DNA of 64,000 nucleotides from Pseudogulbenkiania sp. MAI-1 (GTDB lineage Bacteria > Pseudomonadota > Gammaproteobacteria > Burkholderiales > Chromobacteriaceae): positions 2,270,501 to 2,334,500 of the forward strand of contig NZ_AZUR01000001.1 in NCBI RefSeq assembly GCF_000527175.1, written 5' to 3'. This document shows, one piece after another, positions 1-8,083 of the stretch. Numbering within the stretch: the stretch's first letter is position 1; the number at the start of each line of letters is the position of its first letter. The translations under genes and the position numbers were made by a program. A model generated the notes under the pieces. The model was not told where the DNA came from. It ran no database searches and was given only the letters and a program-made list of their open reading frames with translations.

Positions 1-21
1 CGACAAAAGCAACACAATAAG

Positions 22-372
22 TCACGCCACTGATTTGCCAACCAGCATGATTCCAGAAAAAATCAACCCGATACCGGCAAGCCTTGTACCATCGATAGGC
101 TCACCCAGAAAGAAATGAGCAGCCACAATCACTGCGACAAACTGAATGGCCGCAAAAGATTGAGCAACGTTCAATGGCAACTTTGTCAGAACCGCCACAT
201 AAAATAATGAGGCCACACCAAAGCAAACAAACCCAAAAACAATCCTGGCATTAAGCAAGGAAAGAACTTCACCCGATGACTTGTCGGCTCCTATCTTGAA
301 AAGAAGATTGGCCGAAACAGTCAGGCTCACCATGGCAATGTAATAAATCAATATCTTCATTTTTCGGCTCAT
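22..372 (-). CDS. small EamA/SMR-like four-helix membrane protein
   Basis: A 116-residue inner-membrane protein made almost entirely of four hydrophobic helices, the size of ArnE/ArnF-type flippase subunits and other half-length EamA (drug/metabolite) transporters. Visible features are a first helix at about residues 6-25, a second after the KIGADKSSGE loop, then LPLNVAQSFAAIQFVAVI and a C-terminal helix with the GxxLIFSGIMLVG pattern that is usual for this superfamily. Its ATG overlaps the stop of the upstream methyltransferase by 4 bases, so it is translationally coupled and ends the operon inside this window. Inference: it may flip a lipid-linked sugar or modified lipid made by the neighbouring enzymes. 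The substrate cannot be told from sequence. Confidence 0.7.
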   Translation of the reverse strand: MSRKMKILIYYIAMVSLTVSANLLFKIGADKSSGEVLSLLNARIVFGFVCFGVASLFYVAVLTKLPLNVAQSFAAIQFVAVIVAAHFFLGEPIDGTRLAGIGLIFSGIMLVGKSVA

Positions 373-1301
373 TCAGGCTTTTCAGCCACACCGACAACGA
401 TCAGGCCAGACTGTTTCAGCCACGGAAGATGTACAGCCCAATCATCCAGCTTGGCCATGGCTCTGGTTATGTAACGTATGGCGGGGAGGTAGCGAAACAG
501 GCGATTGAAGACGAGCACATCACTGTTCATCAAGACACAATAACCAAAGAAACCGCACGTCTCCCAATGCTTCAATACGAGCCCGGCCTTCACAAGAACA
601 GGTGCCGTTTCATCAAATAACAAAGGTCGTTCCGTTTTGTCATCGAGCGAAGCTGAAAACCGGTAGATGACAGCGCGCAGCCATCGCCAGAGAAAGAAAT
701 CACTAACTGGCTCGCGCCAATAAAACCTGCCACCCCGTTTCAATATCCTGAAGACCTCACCGAACAGCTTTTCCCGATTATTGACATGGTGAATCCCACC
801 CATGATGAACACGCTGCTGAACAAGTTGTCTGATAGGGGTAGGTTTGTCGCATCACCTTGGATAAAGCAATAGCGATCATCCTTCAGGAAGGATCTGGCA
901 GCGTCCAGCATGGACATGGAGATATCGACGCCGATGCCGGTCTGCACTTTTTCTCCAAGCAACCGGAAAGCCTCTCCGCTACCGCAACAGATCTCTGCAG
1001 CACACGAAAGATCAGCATGCGCCACCACATCGAGAAACACACCATCAAGGTAAGACATGTATTCTTGAGTGTGGGGGTAGCCCAGGTTTTCGATATATTT
1101 TTTTGCAATTTTCTCAAAATGGGCCTGCTGACGTCTGGCATCTTCGGTACAAAACTCTTCAGCGAACAGAGGAATGCCAGACGGACTAACTCGATAGACA
1201 ATACTCCCATCGACATTGACAAGCCCAGGGCCATCCAGGCGCACTTCCCCGCCCGAAATGGGACATCGCAACATGCTAACAAAACGGGTAGAGAGATTCA
1301 T
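369..1301 (-). CDS. class I SAM-dependent methyltransferase (Methyltransf_11 type) with N-terminal Trm112-like segment
   Basis: A 310-residue protein. Residues about 1-50 look like the Trm112/YcaR-type beta segment found at the front of many polysaccharide-linked methyltransferases (LRCPISGGEV, then SGIPLFAEE). The Rossmann core follows: motif I AEICCGSGEAFRLLG near residue 100, the acidic residue after strand 2 in GIGVDISMSMLDAA, and motif post-II/III in GDATNLPLSDNLFSSVF with GGIHHV. The C-terminal 100 residues carry aromatic, hydrophobic stretches. A strong Shine-Dalgarno (GGAGGAGGG) lies 3-4 bases before the ATG and inside the end of the upstream gene; the start overlaps that gene's stop by 4 bases. 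The substrate is unknown; the context suggests a glycan or lipid. Confidence 0.8.
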   Translation of the reverse strand: MNLSTRFVSMLRCPISGGEVRLDGPGLVNVDGSIVYRVSPSGIPLFAEEFCTEDARRQQAHFEKIAKKYIENLGYPHTQEYMSYLDGVFLDVVAHADLSCAAEICCGSGEAFRLLGEKVQTGIGVDISMSMLDAARSFLKDDRYCFIQGDATNLPLSDNLFSSVFIMGGIHHVNNREKLFGEVFRILKRGGRFYWREPVSDFFLWRWLRAVIYRFSASLDDKTERPLLFDETAPVLVKAGLVLKHWETCGFFGYCVLMNSDVLVFNRLFRYLPAIRYITRAMAKLDDWAVHLPWLKQSGLIVVGVAEKPE

Positions 1302-2128
1302 TCGCCCTCCTCCTTGACACGCCCACCAAACTTCCAGGAATTCCCGTTCCTCATGACGATATAAACACTTTGCTGATCAATCCGCTCATTACCGGCAAGC
1401 CAGTTCAAAATAGTTTTCTTGTTTATATAGGCGGTTTTTGGAGTCACCAACTGATCGAACGCGACATGCCTGAAGAACGCAAACTCTCGCTGGCTTATCC
1501 AAAGGCAATATTCATACAAGGGAAGCCTGCTTGCCAGCCTGGACTCCCCAAGAGCCGCCAGGCATTTCGCATAGCAATAAAACGGGACGGCCAGTGGAGT
1601 TGCCACAAGATATTTTGTGAACCACCACGGCATGTGCGACGTTATCTTTCTCAAAGGGTCGACCACATTCATAACGATCGAGTTGCCTTCCTCAGCATAC
1701 ACCCAGCAATGGAACCTGCCGCCAGGCTTGACGTTTCTGACAACGGCATCGAATCCCGACCTTGGATTATCCAAATGGTGTAGCACTCCAATGGAATAAA
1801 CCAGATCAAAATTCGCGCCATTGAACGCAGTCATATCGTCCTGAGTAATGCGCCAATGCCGAAATGAGGAACGGGACAGGTTGCCAATTGCAGACCGAAC
1901 AGAATCACCTAGGTCCACCCCTTCAAGAAACGAGGGAGACCAATCGATCATATGGAGCAGCTGGCTTCCATTCCCGCAGCCCAGCTCCAAAACCCGCCGA
2001 CCCTGAACATCAGATGAACAGATCGGGCTCATCCAATCCTCAAACTGGTCTCGAGTGTAAATCGACCCAGCTGGCAAATTATTCCAGGAGTTTGCGAATG
2101 CATTGGCTGTTTTCTGATCATTCAGCAT
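1298..2128 (-). CDS. class I SAM-dependent methyltransferase
   Basis: A 276-residue methyltransferase. Motif I is RVLELGCGNGSQLL, followed by EGVDLGDSV (acidic loop), DDMTAFNGANFDLVYSIGVLHHL and NVKPGGRFHCWVY, all standard for Methyltransf_11/25 enzymes. A hydrophobic stretch follows (WWFTKYLVATPLAVPFYCY), suggesting membrane or lipid-linked substrate association. I chose the ATG at 2128, preceded by GGTGAG, over a GTG at 2155. It shares four bases with the next methyltransferase, so the two are translationally coupled. It is 69 bases behind the GT-C-like gene. Paired methyltransferases next to a glycosyltransferase-like membrane protein are typical of O-antigen or glycoprotein decoration loci; the precise acceptor is not visible. 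Confidence 0.8.
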   Translation of the reverse strand: MLNDQKTANAFANSWNNLPAGSIYTRDQFEDWMSPICSSDVQGRRVLELGCGNGSQLLHMIDWSPSFLEGVDLGDSVRSAIGNLSRSSFRHWRITQDDMTAFNGANFDLVYSIGVLHHLDNPRSGFDAVVRNVKPGGRFHCWVYAEEGNSIVMNVVDPLRKITSHMPWWFTKYLVATPLAVPFYCYAKCLAALGESRLASRLPLYEYCLWISQREFAFFRHVAFDQLVTPKTAYINKKTILNWLAGNERIDQQSVYIVMRNGNSWKFGGRVKEEGE

Positions 2129-2197
2129 GGTCTCACCACCATTTTTTGAGCGCACGTTTTCTCAACTGTCCCAGGCCAACACTCTCTCAAACCGCGC

Positions 2198-3763
2198 CTA
2201 TTGAGAATACTTTTCAACTAGCGTCTTGTATTTTTCGACATCCCTCAGCAGCACGGAGTGTCGCCCATCGTCAAAAACCAGCTTGAACCGCCCTTCAGCC
2301 AGAAGAAGCTGCTTGATCGGGGCCGTCGTTTCACTCAGCACGAGATCTATTTTTTTTGCATCGAAGTATTTTTTCCAGTTCTTCCCGCCACGATAAATTT
2401 CTCGGTATTCATCAACAAACCCCTTAGGATAGATATCCGTTCTACCGTAAATAAAAACTCTCTGCTGGGGGTAAAGTCGGTAGATAAGGTAGCCACCATA
2501 ATGGTAAGTATTGAACATGCGCCCTTGGATATGGTTTCTCTGGATGAAATCAACCGCAGCAACCGGCAACATCGCAGACATAGACAAGTCGGTATAGTTT
2601 TTACGAGAAGGGTAAAGAAGCAGAATAGCGAACAGGGCTAGCAACAGCATTGCCCAATTCATGACTGTCTCAGCCCTACCTACCTGCTTGTTTCCGGCAG
2701 CCAACATCCACCCTATTGTCACGGCAACCGGACCACGCCTTGCATCAGGCGAAGTAGACCTATTCAATTTCGCCAAAAAGCCAGACAAGTTTAAATATCG
2801 ATAGAAAGCAGCAAAGAAAGGCGCCATAACGAGAGCCGCCAATGGCAGGTTCCGTACGGATACAAATGCGCCGCTGATAAACACGAGAGAAACACCGATC
2901 TCGGTCAGGTCAGGTTTTCTGCTCGAGTAGACCATACACGCAAAAAAAGCAAAGACCATCACCAGAAAATATTGGAAGAAAAGCTTGTGAAAATTTGGCG
3001 ACTGCCATTCGTTGATGAACTGAGTATCCCCTGAAGAAACAATGGCTTGATAGGGGTAAAGCCAATAATGAAAGCCCTGAGGATTAACTGCCGTCGCCAA
3101 CAAGCCGATCAGCGCAAAAAAACTCAATTTTTTCAACCTATGTATCTCGATGCAGTCCGTCGCATCTGCATAGAGATGTTTCCCCCATTCTGCGGAGATG
3201 AAGACGGCCATCAGCACCAAGCCAATGAAGAAGCCACCATGCAAGTTTGCCCACAGCAGCATGATCAGTGGAATGAAGAGCATGCCACGATCAATGCGGA
3301 AATATTTGAACAGGAACAACTGCCGAAGAAGTATGGAAAAGAACAGGAAAGTGAAGATGTGAGGCCTGGGCGCTACCCATCCCATGAAGGAGCAAAACAG
3401 CAAGGTCACCACAACGGCCTTGCCTTCATCCCCCAACACATCGCGACAGGACTTGTAAGTCACAACCCAGCAAAACACATAAACCAGTGCCGTGAACGCC
3501 CCTACGCCATTCAAACCACCCATCCGGTACAGCATGTAAAAAATCCATTGAGACAGCCACTCCGACAATACCCACTGGTTTCCATGATTGGTATAAGTAA
3601 ATACATCATGCCAGGGCAGGCTTCCCATGCTAAAAATCAGTTCACCTGTTTTTAAATGCCAATACAAATCCGGGTCCTCGAACCTTGGGAACAGGCTCAT
3701 GACTGTAAACATAACTATAAAAATAGCGGCAGGAGGTCTCAGTTCCGCTTTCATATAACGCAT
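2198..3763 (-). CDS. polytopic membrane protein, GT-C glycosyltransferase-like
   Basis: A 521-residue protein with about ten transmembrane helices and a soluble C-terminal domain of about 120 residues. Near the N-terminus, after the first helix, is FPRFEDPDLYWHLKTGELIF, an acidic DPDxYWHLxTG loop of the kind seen in lipid-sugar dependent GT-C membrane glycosyltransferases, where the acidic residue is catalytic. The C-terminal part (IQRNHIQGRMFNTYHYGGYLIYRLYPQQRV) is also typical of this uncharacterised group. Of the possible starts I prefer ATG 3763, nine bases after GGGGGA; GTG 3793 would add ten residues. First gene of the leftward operon. The AT content is higher than in the housekeeping genes to the right, hinting at separate ancestry. 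Function as a glycosyltransferase is inferred. Confidence 0.65.
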   Translation of the reverse strand: MRYMKAELRPPAAIFIVMFTVMSLFPRFEDPDLYWHLKTGELIFSMGSLPWHDVFTYTNHGNQWVLSEWLSQWIFYMLYRMGGLNGVGAFTALVYVFCWVVTYKSCRDVLGDEGKAVVVTLLFCSFMGWVAPRPHIFTFLFFSILLRQLFLFKYFRIDRGMLFIPLIMLLWANLHGGFFIGLVLMAVFISAEWGKHLYADATDCIEIHRLKKLSFFALIGLLATAVNPQGFHYWLYPYQAIVSSGDTQFINEWQSPNFHKLFFQYFLVMVFAFFACMVYSSRKPDLTEIGVSLVFISGAFVSVRNLPLAALVMAPFFAAFYRYLNLSGFLAKLNRSTSPDARRGPVAVTIGWMLAAGNKQVGRAETVMNWAMLLLALFAILLLYPSRKNYTDLSMSAMLPVAAVDFIQRNHIQGRMFNTYHYGGYLIYRLYPQQRVFIYGRTDIYPKGFVDEYREIYRGGKNWKKYFDAKKIDLVLSETTAPIKQLLLAEGRFKLVFDDGRHSVLLRDVEKYKTLVEKYSQ

Positions 3764-4033
3764 GGTTTCAGATCCCCCATCCATTCTAAACACACAACAA
3801 AAGGCTAGATTTATCCGCTTTGTGATGCACTATAGTTGACGACAAGCGCTTCGCAACAGTTTGACTCGGATTTGCAAATGGTCTAAACACAAAACTATGA
3901 TGTTGCTCAATAAATAACCAATGGCGCTACCTGTTTCACAACCAAGAGCAAACCTTATTTTTAAGGCAAAAAAGCAAAATCAAATTCATACATGAAAGCA
4001 TTTCTTTAAATTAACAAGAATGCGAGATCGACC

Positions 4034-4228
4034 ATGCTCAAATTCAAAAATCATTTAAAAATCTTCCTTGACCACGAAGAGGGTGTCACAGCAATGGAAT
4101 ATGCGCTCCTGGGGGCACTGATTGCCATTGTGATCATTGGAGCAGTGACCGACGTTGGCCTGAATGTTCAGGACCTCTTCACGAATGTGGCAGACCAGGT
4201 AGCAGCGGCAGTCGAGAGTGCGTTCTAG
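4034..4228 (+). CDS. flp: Flp-type IVb pilin (first copy)
   Basis: A 64-residue Flp pilin. The short charged leader ends in DHEEG; cleavage by the prepilin peptidase is expected after this Gly, giving a mature protein starting VTAMEYALLGALIAIVIIGA, with the invariant Glu-Tyr pair at positions 5-6 and a single hydrophobic helix. The remaining residues (TNVADQVAAAVESAF) form a short amphipathic tail. It is the major subunit candidate of the Tad pilus whose machinery lies downstream. The ribosome-binding site before the ATG is weak (GAGA). It stands alone, 560 bases before the second flp gene, so it probably has its own promoter. Confidence 0.93.
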   Translation: MLKFKNHLKIFLDHEEGVTAMEYALLGALIAIVIIGAVTDVGLNVQDLFTNVADQVAAAVESAF

Positions 4229-4791
4229 GCAGCCAACAAGAAATCACCACGCACAGCTTATATATCAGCAGGCCAACATCAAGATTTACTTACAATAGGC
4301 TATTGTCGGGAAACAATGGATGACGAAAGCAAAAAAAGCACAAGAATTCTTCTTGCATCCCGATCTGGATGTACTAGATTGGGTTTAACTTCGATGTGAT
4401 TTATCCAGTTCGCAAGCAATAAATTCATCTATTGCTGAATGGTGCAGGCGCAAGCTTGCCTCTATTGTCTGGAGAAAACAGAAAGGAAACTATTTAGCCA
4501 GGTAAAAAACAGAACCGTACGTATTCGAGCTCAAACAGGTTATCGGTCTACCATCAGAGGATGGGGCTGATTTTTTTCGCCCACATTTTTAACAGCAATG
4601 ACAAATACAATTTATTTTAACTTTAAAATTAAAATGGCATTACCGATTGTTACTGGCATTCTTTTATCAAGCAATAACATGCTCTGCCCTGAGGATGCCA
4701 TAGCAAGCTCGCGCCAGTTCGTTCATGGCGCAACCTGAGGACGGCAGTGCCTGATACTGCCGTGTGTTTACTTCCATGGAGATTTTTGGAA
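4229..4791 (+). other. long AT-rich intergenic region between the two flp genes
   Basis: About 560 bases without a convincing gene on either strand. The stretch around 4590-4640 is very AT-rich (runs of T and A) and could hold a promoter for the second flp gene and the tad operon, but I found no clear sigma-70 pair. A TGGCAT...TTGT pattern near 4635 resembles a sigma-54 site, but its spacing is one base too long. Confidence 0.5.
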
Positions 4792-4977
4792 ATGGAAAAA
4801 CTTAGCATGGCTCTTCAACGCTTCATGCGGGAAGAGGATGGCGTCACCGCCATCGAGTACGGCCTGATCGCCGCACTGATCGCCGTGGTCATCATTACAT
4901 CAGTGACCGCAGTTGGCGATAATCTGGATGCAGTATTCAATTACATTGCTGGCCAACTGGATAATGCACTCCCCTAA
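4792..4977 (+). CDS. flp: Flp-type IVb pilin (second copy)
   Basis: A 61-residue Flp pilin starting MEKLSMALQRF. The leader ends in REEDG; the predicted mature N-terminus is VTAIEYGLIAALIAVVIITS, again with Glu-Tyr at positions 5-6, followed by a tail ending NYIAGQLDNALP. The ATG at 4792 is ten bases after GGAG, which makes it better than the in-frame GTG at 4747. It differs from the first pilin mainly in the leader and the tail, so the two may be major and minor subunits. The prepilin peptidase gene follows 73 bases later. Confidence 0.93.
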   Translation: MEKLSMALQRFMREEDGVTAIEYGLIAALIAVVIITSVTAVGDNLDAVFNYIAGQLDNALP

Positions 4978-5050
4978 CCAACTCTACAAAGCTTGACAAT
5001 GATAATTGACCAATTCTATCCAACCATGACCAACGACGTTAGCGGCGATC

Positions 5051-5587
5051 ATGTTTAATATTTTATTGGGGGCGAGGCTAGGCTTGCTTGCAGGCTTCCT
5101 CCTCGCCGCCGTTTTTACTGACACGGCAACGCGAAAAATACCCAACAAGCTGGTGGCGGCAGGAGTTATTACAGGCTTGCTTTGCCAGGCGCTGCTGCCA
5201 GATGGTGATGGGTTGATAGCGGCTTTGAAGGGGATGGTACTTGGCTTTGCTCTTTTTTTCCCTCTGTACATGCTACGGGTGATGGGAGCGGGGGACGTCA
5301 AACTGATGGCAATGGTAGGAACCTTTACCGGCCACCAAGACATTATCGGTATTGTGCTGAGTACATTGCTGGCTGGCGGCATCTTGTCACTGCTGTTTGC
5401 ATTGAGACTGAGAGCAGTGCGCCAGCTATTGGCCAATTTACGGTCTATTGCCTTGCTTGCCATGGCCAAAGCCTCAAAAGAGACACTAGCCACCAGCGGA
5501 TCCACCATCAGCTCAGTAGGAACGTTGCCTTATGCGCTCGCTATAGCAATAGGCACTGCTGGCTATTTTATCTGGCAAATCTCCTGA
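5051..5587 (+). CDS. tadV: A24-family prepilin peptidase, TadV/CpaA
   Basis: A 178-residue inner-membrane aspartic peptidase that cleaves Flp and pseudopilin leaders. The first catalytic Asp is in the AVFTDTATRKIPNKL segment after helix 1, and the second is in the GxGD signature VMGAGDVKLMAMVG. The protein lacks the N-terminal methylase domain of PilD, as expected for the short TadV/CpaA type. Six or so hydrophobic helices are visible. It lies directly after the second pilin gene and leads into the tad operon. Confidence 0.92.
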   Translation: MFNILLGARLGLLAGFLLAAVFTDTATRKIPNKLVAAGVITGLLCQALLPDGDGLIAALKGMVLGFALFFPLYMLRVMGAGDVKLMAMVGTFTGHQDIIGIVLSTLLAGGILSLLFALRLRAVRQLLANLRSIALLAMAKASKETLATSGSTISSVGTLPYALAIAIGTAGYFIWQIS

Positions 5588-5802
5588 AGTTGAATGTTTT
5601 GGGCCAAACCGTAATTAGATAGCGTCTTTTGAATATTTAGCCATATAACCAAGGCCATCACTGAAAGAGCGATGCCAAAAGTTTATATTGCCCCTTTTCA
5701 ATGACTTTACGTTATTATTTTCTAGTTTTTCACCGGAAATGTCCTATATCAAAAACATAAAACAGACATAGCAGATCAATATTTCGGCAGGAGGGATGAA
5801 AA

Positions 5803-7113
5803 GTGTTCAATCCGGACGGTCTGGAAATGCGAAATGACAATTCACCAAGGGATTTTTTGCCAGTCTCTCCTCTTTCGGTCAAAGAAACCGAGCTGGATTT
5901 TTTGTTCCTGGTAGAGCTGCTTTGCAAGACTCTGTTTTTTCATGGACAAATGCGCTTGGTCGATCTGGTTTCCCACAGCAAATTGTCGATAAGCGTACTC
6001 GAACCATTGCTGGCCTTCATGCGCTCCGAGCAGTTATGCGAAGTATCCGGTCGTAGCGAAACGGAAGCCACCATTGCCTTTACCCTGACCGACCTAGGCC
6101 GAAGCCGGGCCCAAACCTTTCTGCAGAAAAGCCATTATGCCGGCCCCGCTCCAGTCAGCCTGCAGGCCTACATCGACTCTGTTCAGCGGCAATCGGTAGC
6201 GAACATGAAGGTGACCAAGGAACTGGTGGCTCAAGGTTTCGAGGGCTTCGTCATGAGGCAGGGCACCCTCGACCAGTTCGGTGCCGCCATGAACTCGGGC
6301 CGGGCAATTTTCGTCTATGGCCCACCGGGAGGCGGCAAAACCTATGCCTCCGAGCATTTGGCCACGCTGCTGACCGGCCACTGCGCCATCCCTTACGCCG
6401 TGCTGGTGGATAGCGAAGTGATCCAGTTGTTTGATCCGCTGGTGCACACCCCTGTCTCCACCGGTTCCACTAGCCGGACACTGGATAAGGGACCCGCTCA
6501 TGATGCCCGCTGGGTTGCCTGCCAACGTCCCGTGGTCCTGACGGGGGGTGAACTGACCCTGTCGATGCTGGATCTGGACTTCGATGAAAACACTCGGTTC
6601 TACCAGGCACCGCCACAAGTGAAAGCCAATAACGGCCTGCTCATCATTGATGACCTTGGCCGCCAACTTGTAGCACCGCAAACCCTGATGAACCGCTGGA
6701 TCGTGCCGCTCGACCGCCGAGTCGATTACCTGGCGCTGCACACCGGCACCAAATTCATGGTGCCTTTCGACGTCATCGTGATCTTTTCCAGCAACATCCC
6801 GCCCAGTCAACTGGCCGACGAGGCTTTCTTGCGCCGGCTGGGTTACAAGATTTACATCGGCGAACTTCGCGAAGATGAATACCGTGCCATCTTCGAACAG
6901 AACTGTCATCGGATGGGCATCCCCTTTACCGAAGCAGGACTGCGTTTCGTCATCGACCAACTGCACGGCAAGCACGACAGGCCCCTCCTCGCCTGTGTCC
7001 CTCGAGACTTGCTCGAGCAAGTCCGTGACTTTGCCTTCTATCGAGGCGTCACTCCCGAGTTGACCGAGGAGCAACTGTCGTGGGCATGGGAAAACTACTA
7101 CGCCCGAGGCTAG
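5803..7113 (+). CDS. AAA family ATPase of the tad locus, function unknown
   Basis: A 436-residue soluble protein starting at GTG, eight bases after a perfect AGGAGG. Residues about 15-110 look like a winged-helix-type domain (LVDLVSHSKLSISVLEPLLAFMR, SEQLCEVSG). The AAA core starts near residue 165: Walker A GPPGGGKT at about 173-180, Walker B LLIIDDLG near 282, an Asn sensor in IFSSNIPP and a candidate arginine finger in FLRRLGYKIYIG. It is not one of the canonical Tad ATPases (TadA and TadZ are encoded downstream). Its place between the prepilin peptidase and RcpC suggests an assembly or regulatory role. The N-terminal DNA-binding-like domain is an inference from pattern only. Confidence 0.75.
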   Translation: MFNPDGLEMRNDNSPRDFLPVSPLSVKETELDFLFLVELLCKTLFFHGQMRLVDLVSHSKLSISVLEPLLAFMRSEQLCEVSGRSETEATIAFTLTDLGRSRAQTFLQKSHYAGPAPVSLQAYIDSVQRQSVANMKVTKELVAQGFEGFVMRQGTLDQFGAAMNSGRAIFVYGPPGGGKTYASEHLATLLTGHCAIPYAVLVDSEVIQLFDPLVHTPVSTGSTSRTLDKGPAHDARWVACQRPVVLTGGELTLSMLDLDFDENTRFYQAPPQVKANNGLLIIDDLGRQLVAPQTLMNRWIVPLDRRVDYLALHTGTKFMVPFDVIVIFSSNIPPSQLADEAFLRRLGYKIYIGELREDEYRAIFEQNCHRMGIPFTEAGLRFVIDQLHGKHDRPLLACVPRDLLEQVRDFAFYRGVTPELTEEQLSWAWENYYARG

Positions 7114-7164
7114 GTTGCTGTTCCGACCCTGATTGAAGCCTCACATGAAGCCGGGGAGAAGCCA

Positions 7165-8046
7165 GTGAAAAACCCAAGAGCAATTGCAATGATCGTGGTG
7201 TCCGTCATTGTCGGCCTGGTGGCCGTCGTCATGGCATCACAGTGGATCAACCAGCAGGCCAACGTGGCCGCGCAGAAAGTCGTCGTCGCCTCGGTGGATG
7301 TCGACCTGGGTTCCAAGTTGACGCCGGAAATGCTCCGGACAGTCGACTGGCCCAGCGGCAGCATCCCGCAAGGAGCCATCCTCGACCCCAAAGCGCTGGA
7401 CGGGCGGGTACTGAAGACCAGTGTGCTGCGCGGCGAAGCCATCCTGGAGTCGAAGCTGGCCCCGATCGGCACCAAGGGCGGTTTGTCCGCGGTTGTCATG
7501 GAGGGCAAGCGCGCCATGACGGTCAGGGTCAATGACGTGATTGGTGTCGCCGGCTTTGCCCTGCCCGGCAACTATGTCGACATCCTCGTCAATACCACCG
7601 ACGACGCCAAAGCAGACAAGAACAGCAGGAAAGACCTGAGCATTTCCAAGATTGTTCTCGAGCACATCCTGGTACTGGCCGTGGCACAGGAAGCCAGCCG
7701 CGACGAGACCAAGCCCAAGGTTGTCAATGCCGTCACGCTGGAAGTGACGCCAGAACAAGCCGAAAAGCTGGATCTCGCACGCAGTGTCGGCACCCTGTCA
7801 CTGGTATTGCGTAACCAGATAGATCCCAAGCCGGTAGAAACCTCTGGCATCACCAAGCAGATTTTGCTGCGCGGTGAAGAAGCCCCCACCCCTGAGGTAA
7901 AGCCAACTGCCGCAGCGAAGCCTGTCGTCAAACGCGTGGTAGTGAAGAAAGTGGTCAAGCGCACACCGGCCCCGGCAGTAGTGGCCTCGGCCCAGACCTG
8001 CGTGGAAATTGTTCGGGGAACGTCTCGTCAGCGTGAATGCTTCTAG
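7165..8046 (+). CDS. rcpC: Flp pilus assembly protein RcpC/CpaB
   Basis: A 293-residue periplasmic/outer-membrane-associated Tad component. It has an uncleaved or signal-type N-terminal helix (AIAMIVVSVIVGLVAVVMA), then the SAF-type domain (VVVASVDVDLGSKLTPEMLRTVDWPSGSIP), with the typical AMTVRVNDVIGVAGFALPGNYVDIL motif of CpaB in the middle. The C-terminal 50 residues are Lys/Val/Pro-rich (VVKRVVVKKVVKR). Start is GTG 7165 with GGGGAGAAG upstream. It is thought to stabilise the secretin encoded next. Its last bases lie just before the secretin ribosome-binding site. Confidence 0.92.
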   Translation: MKNPRAIAMIVVSVIVGLVAVVMASQWINQQANVAAQKVVVASVDVDLGSKLTPEMLRTVDWPSGSIPQGAILDPKALDGRVLKTSVLRGEAILESKLAPIGTKGGLSAVVMEGKRAMTVRVNDVIGVAGFALPGNYVDILVNTTDDAKADKNSRKDLSISKIVLEHILVLAVAQEASRDETKPKVVNAVTLEVTPEQAEKLDLARSVGTLSLVLRNQIDPKPVETSGITKQILLRGEEAPTPEVKPTAAAKPVVKRVVVKKVVKRTPAPAVVASAQTCVEIVRGTSRQRECF

Positions 8047-8083
8047 TCACGAGACATATTGCTCATTCCATGAGGGAGAAACA

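Noticed and set aside
4633..4652. sigma-54 promoter for the second flp gene
   Set aside because: TGGCAT is followed by a TTGT-like element at six rather than five bases, and the -12 GC is missing.
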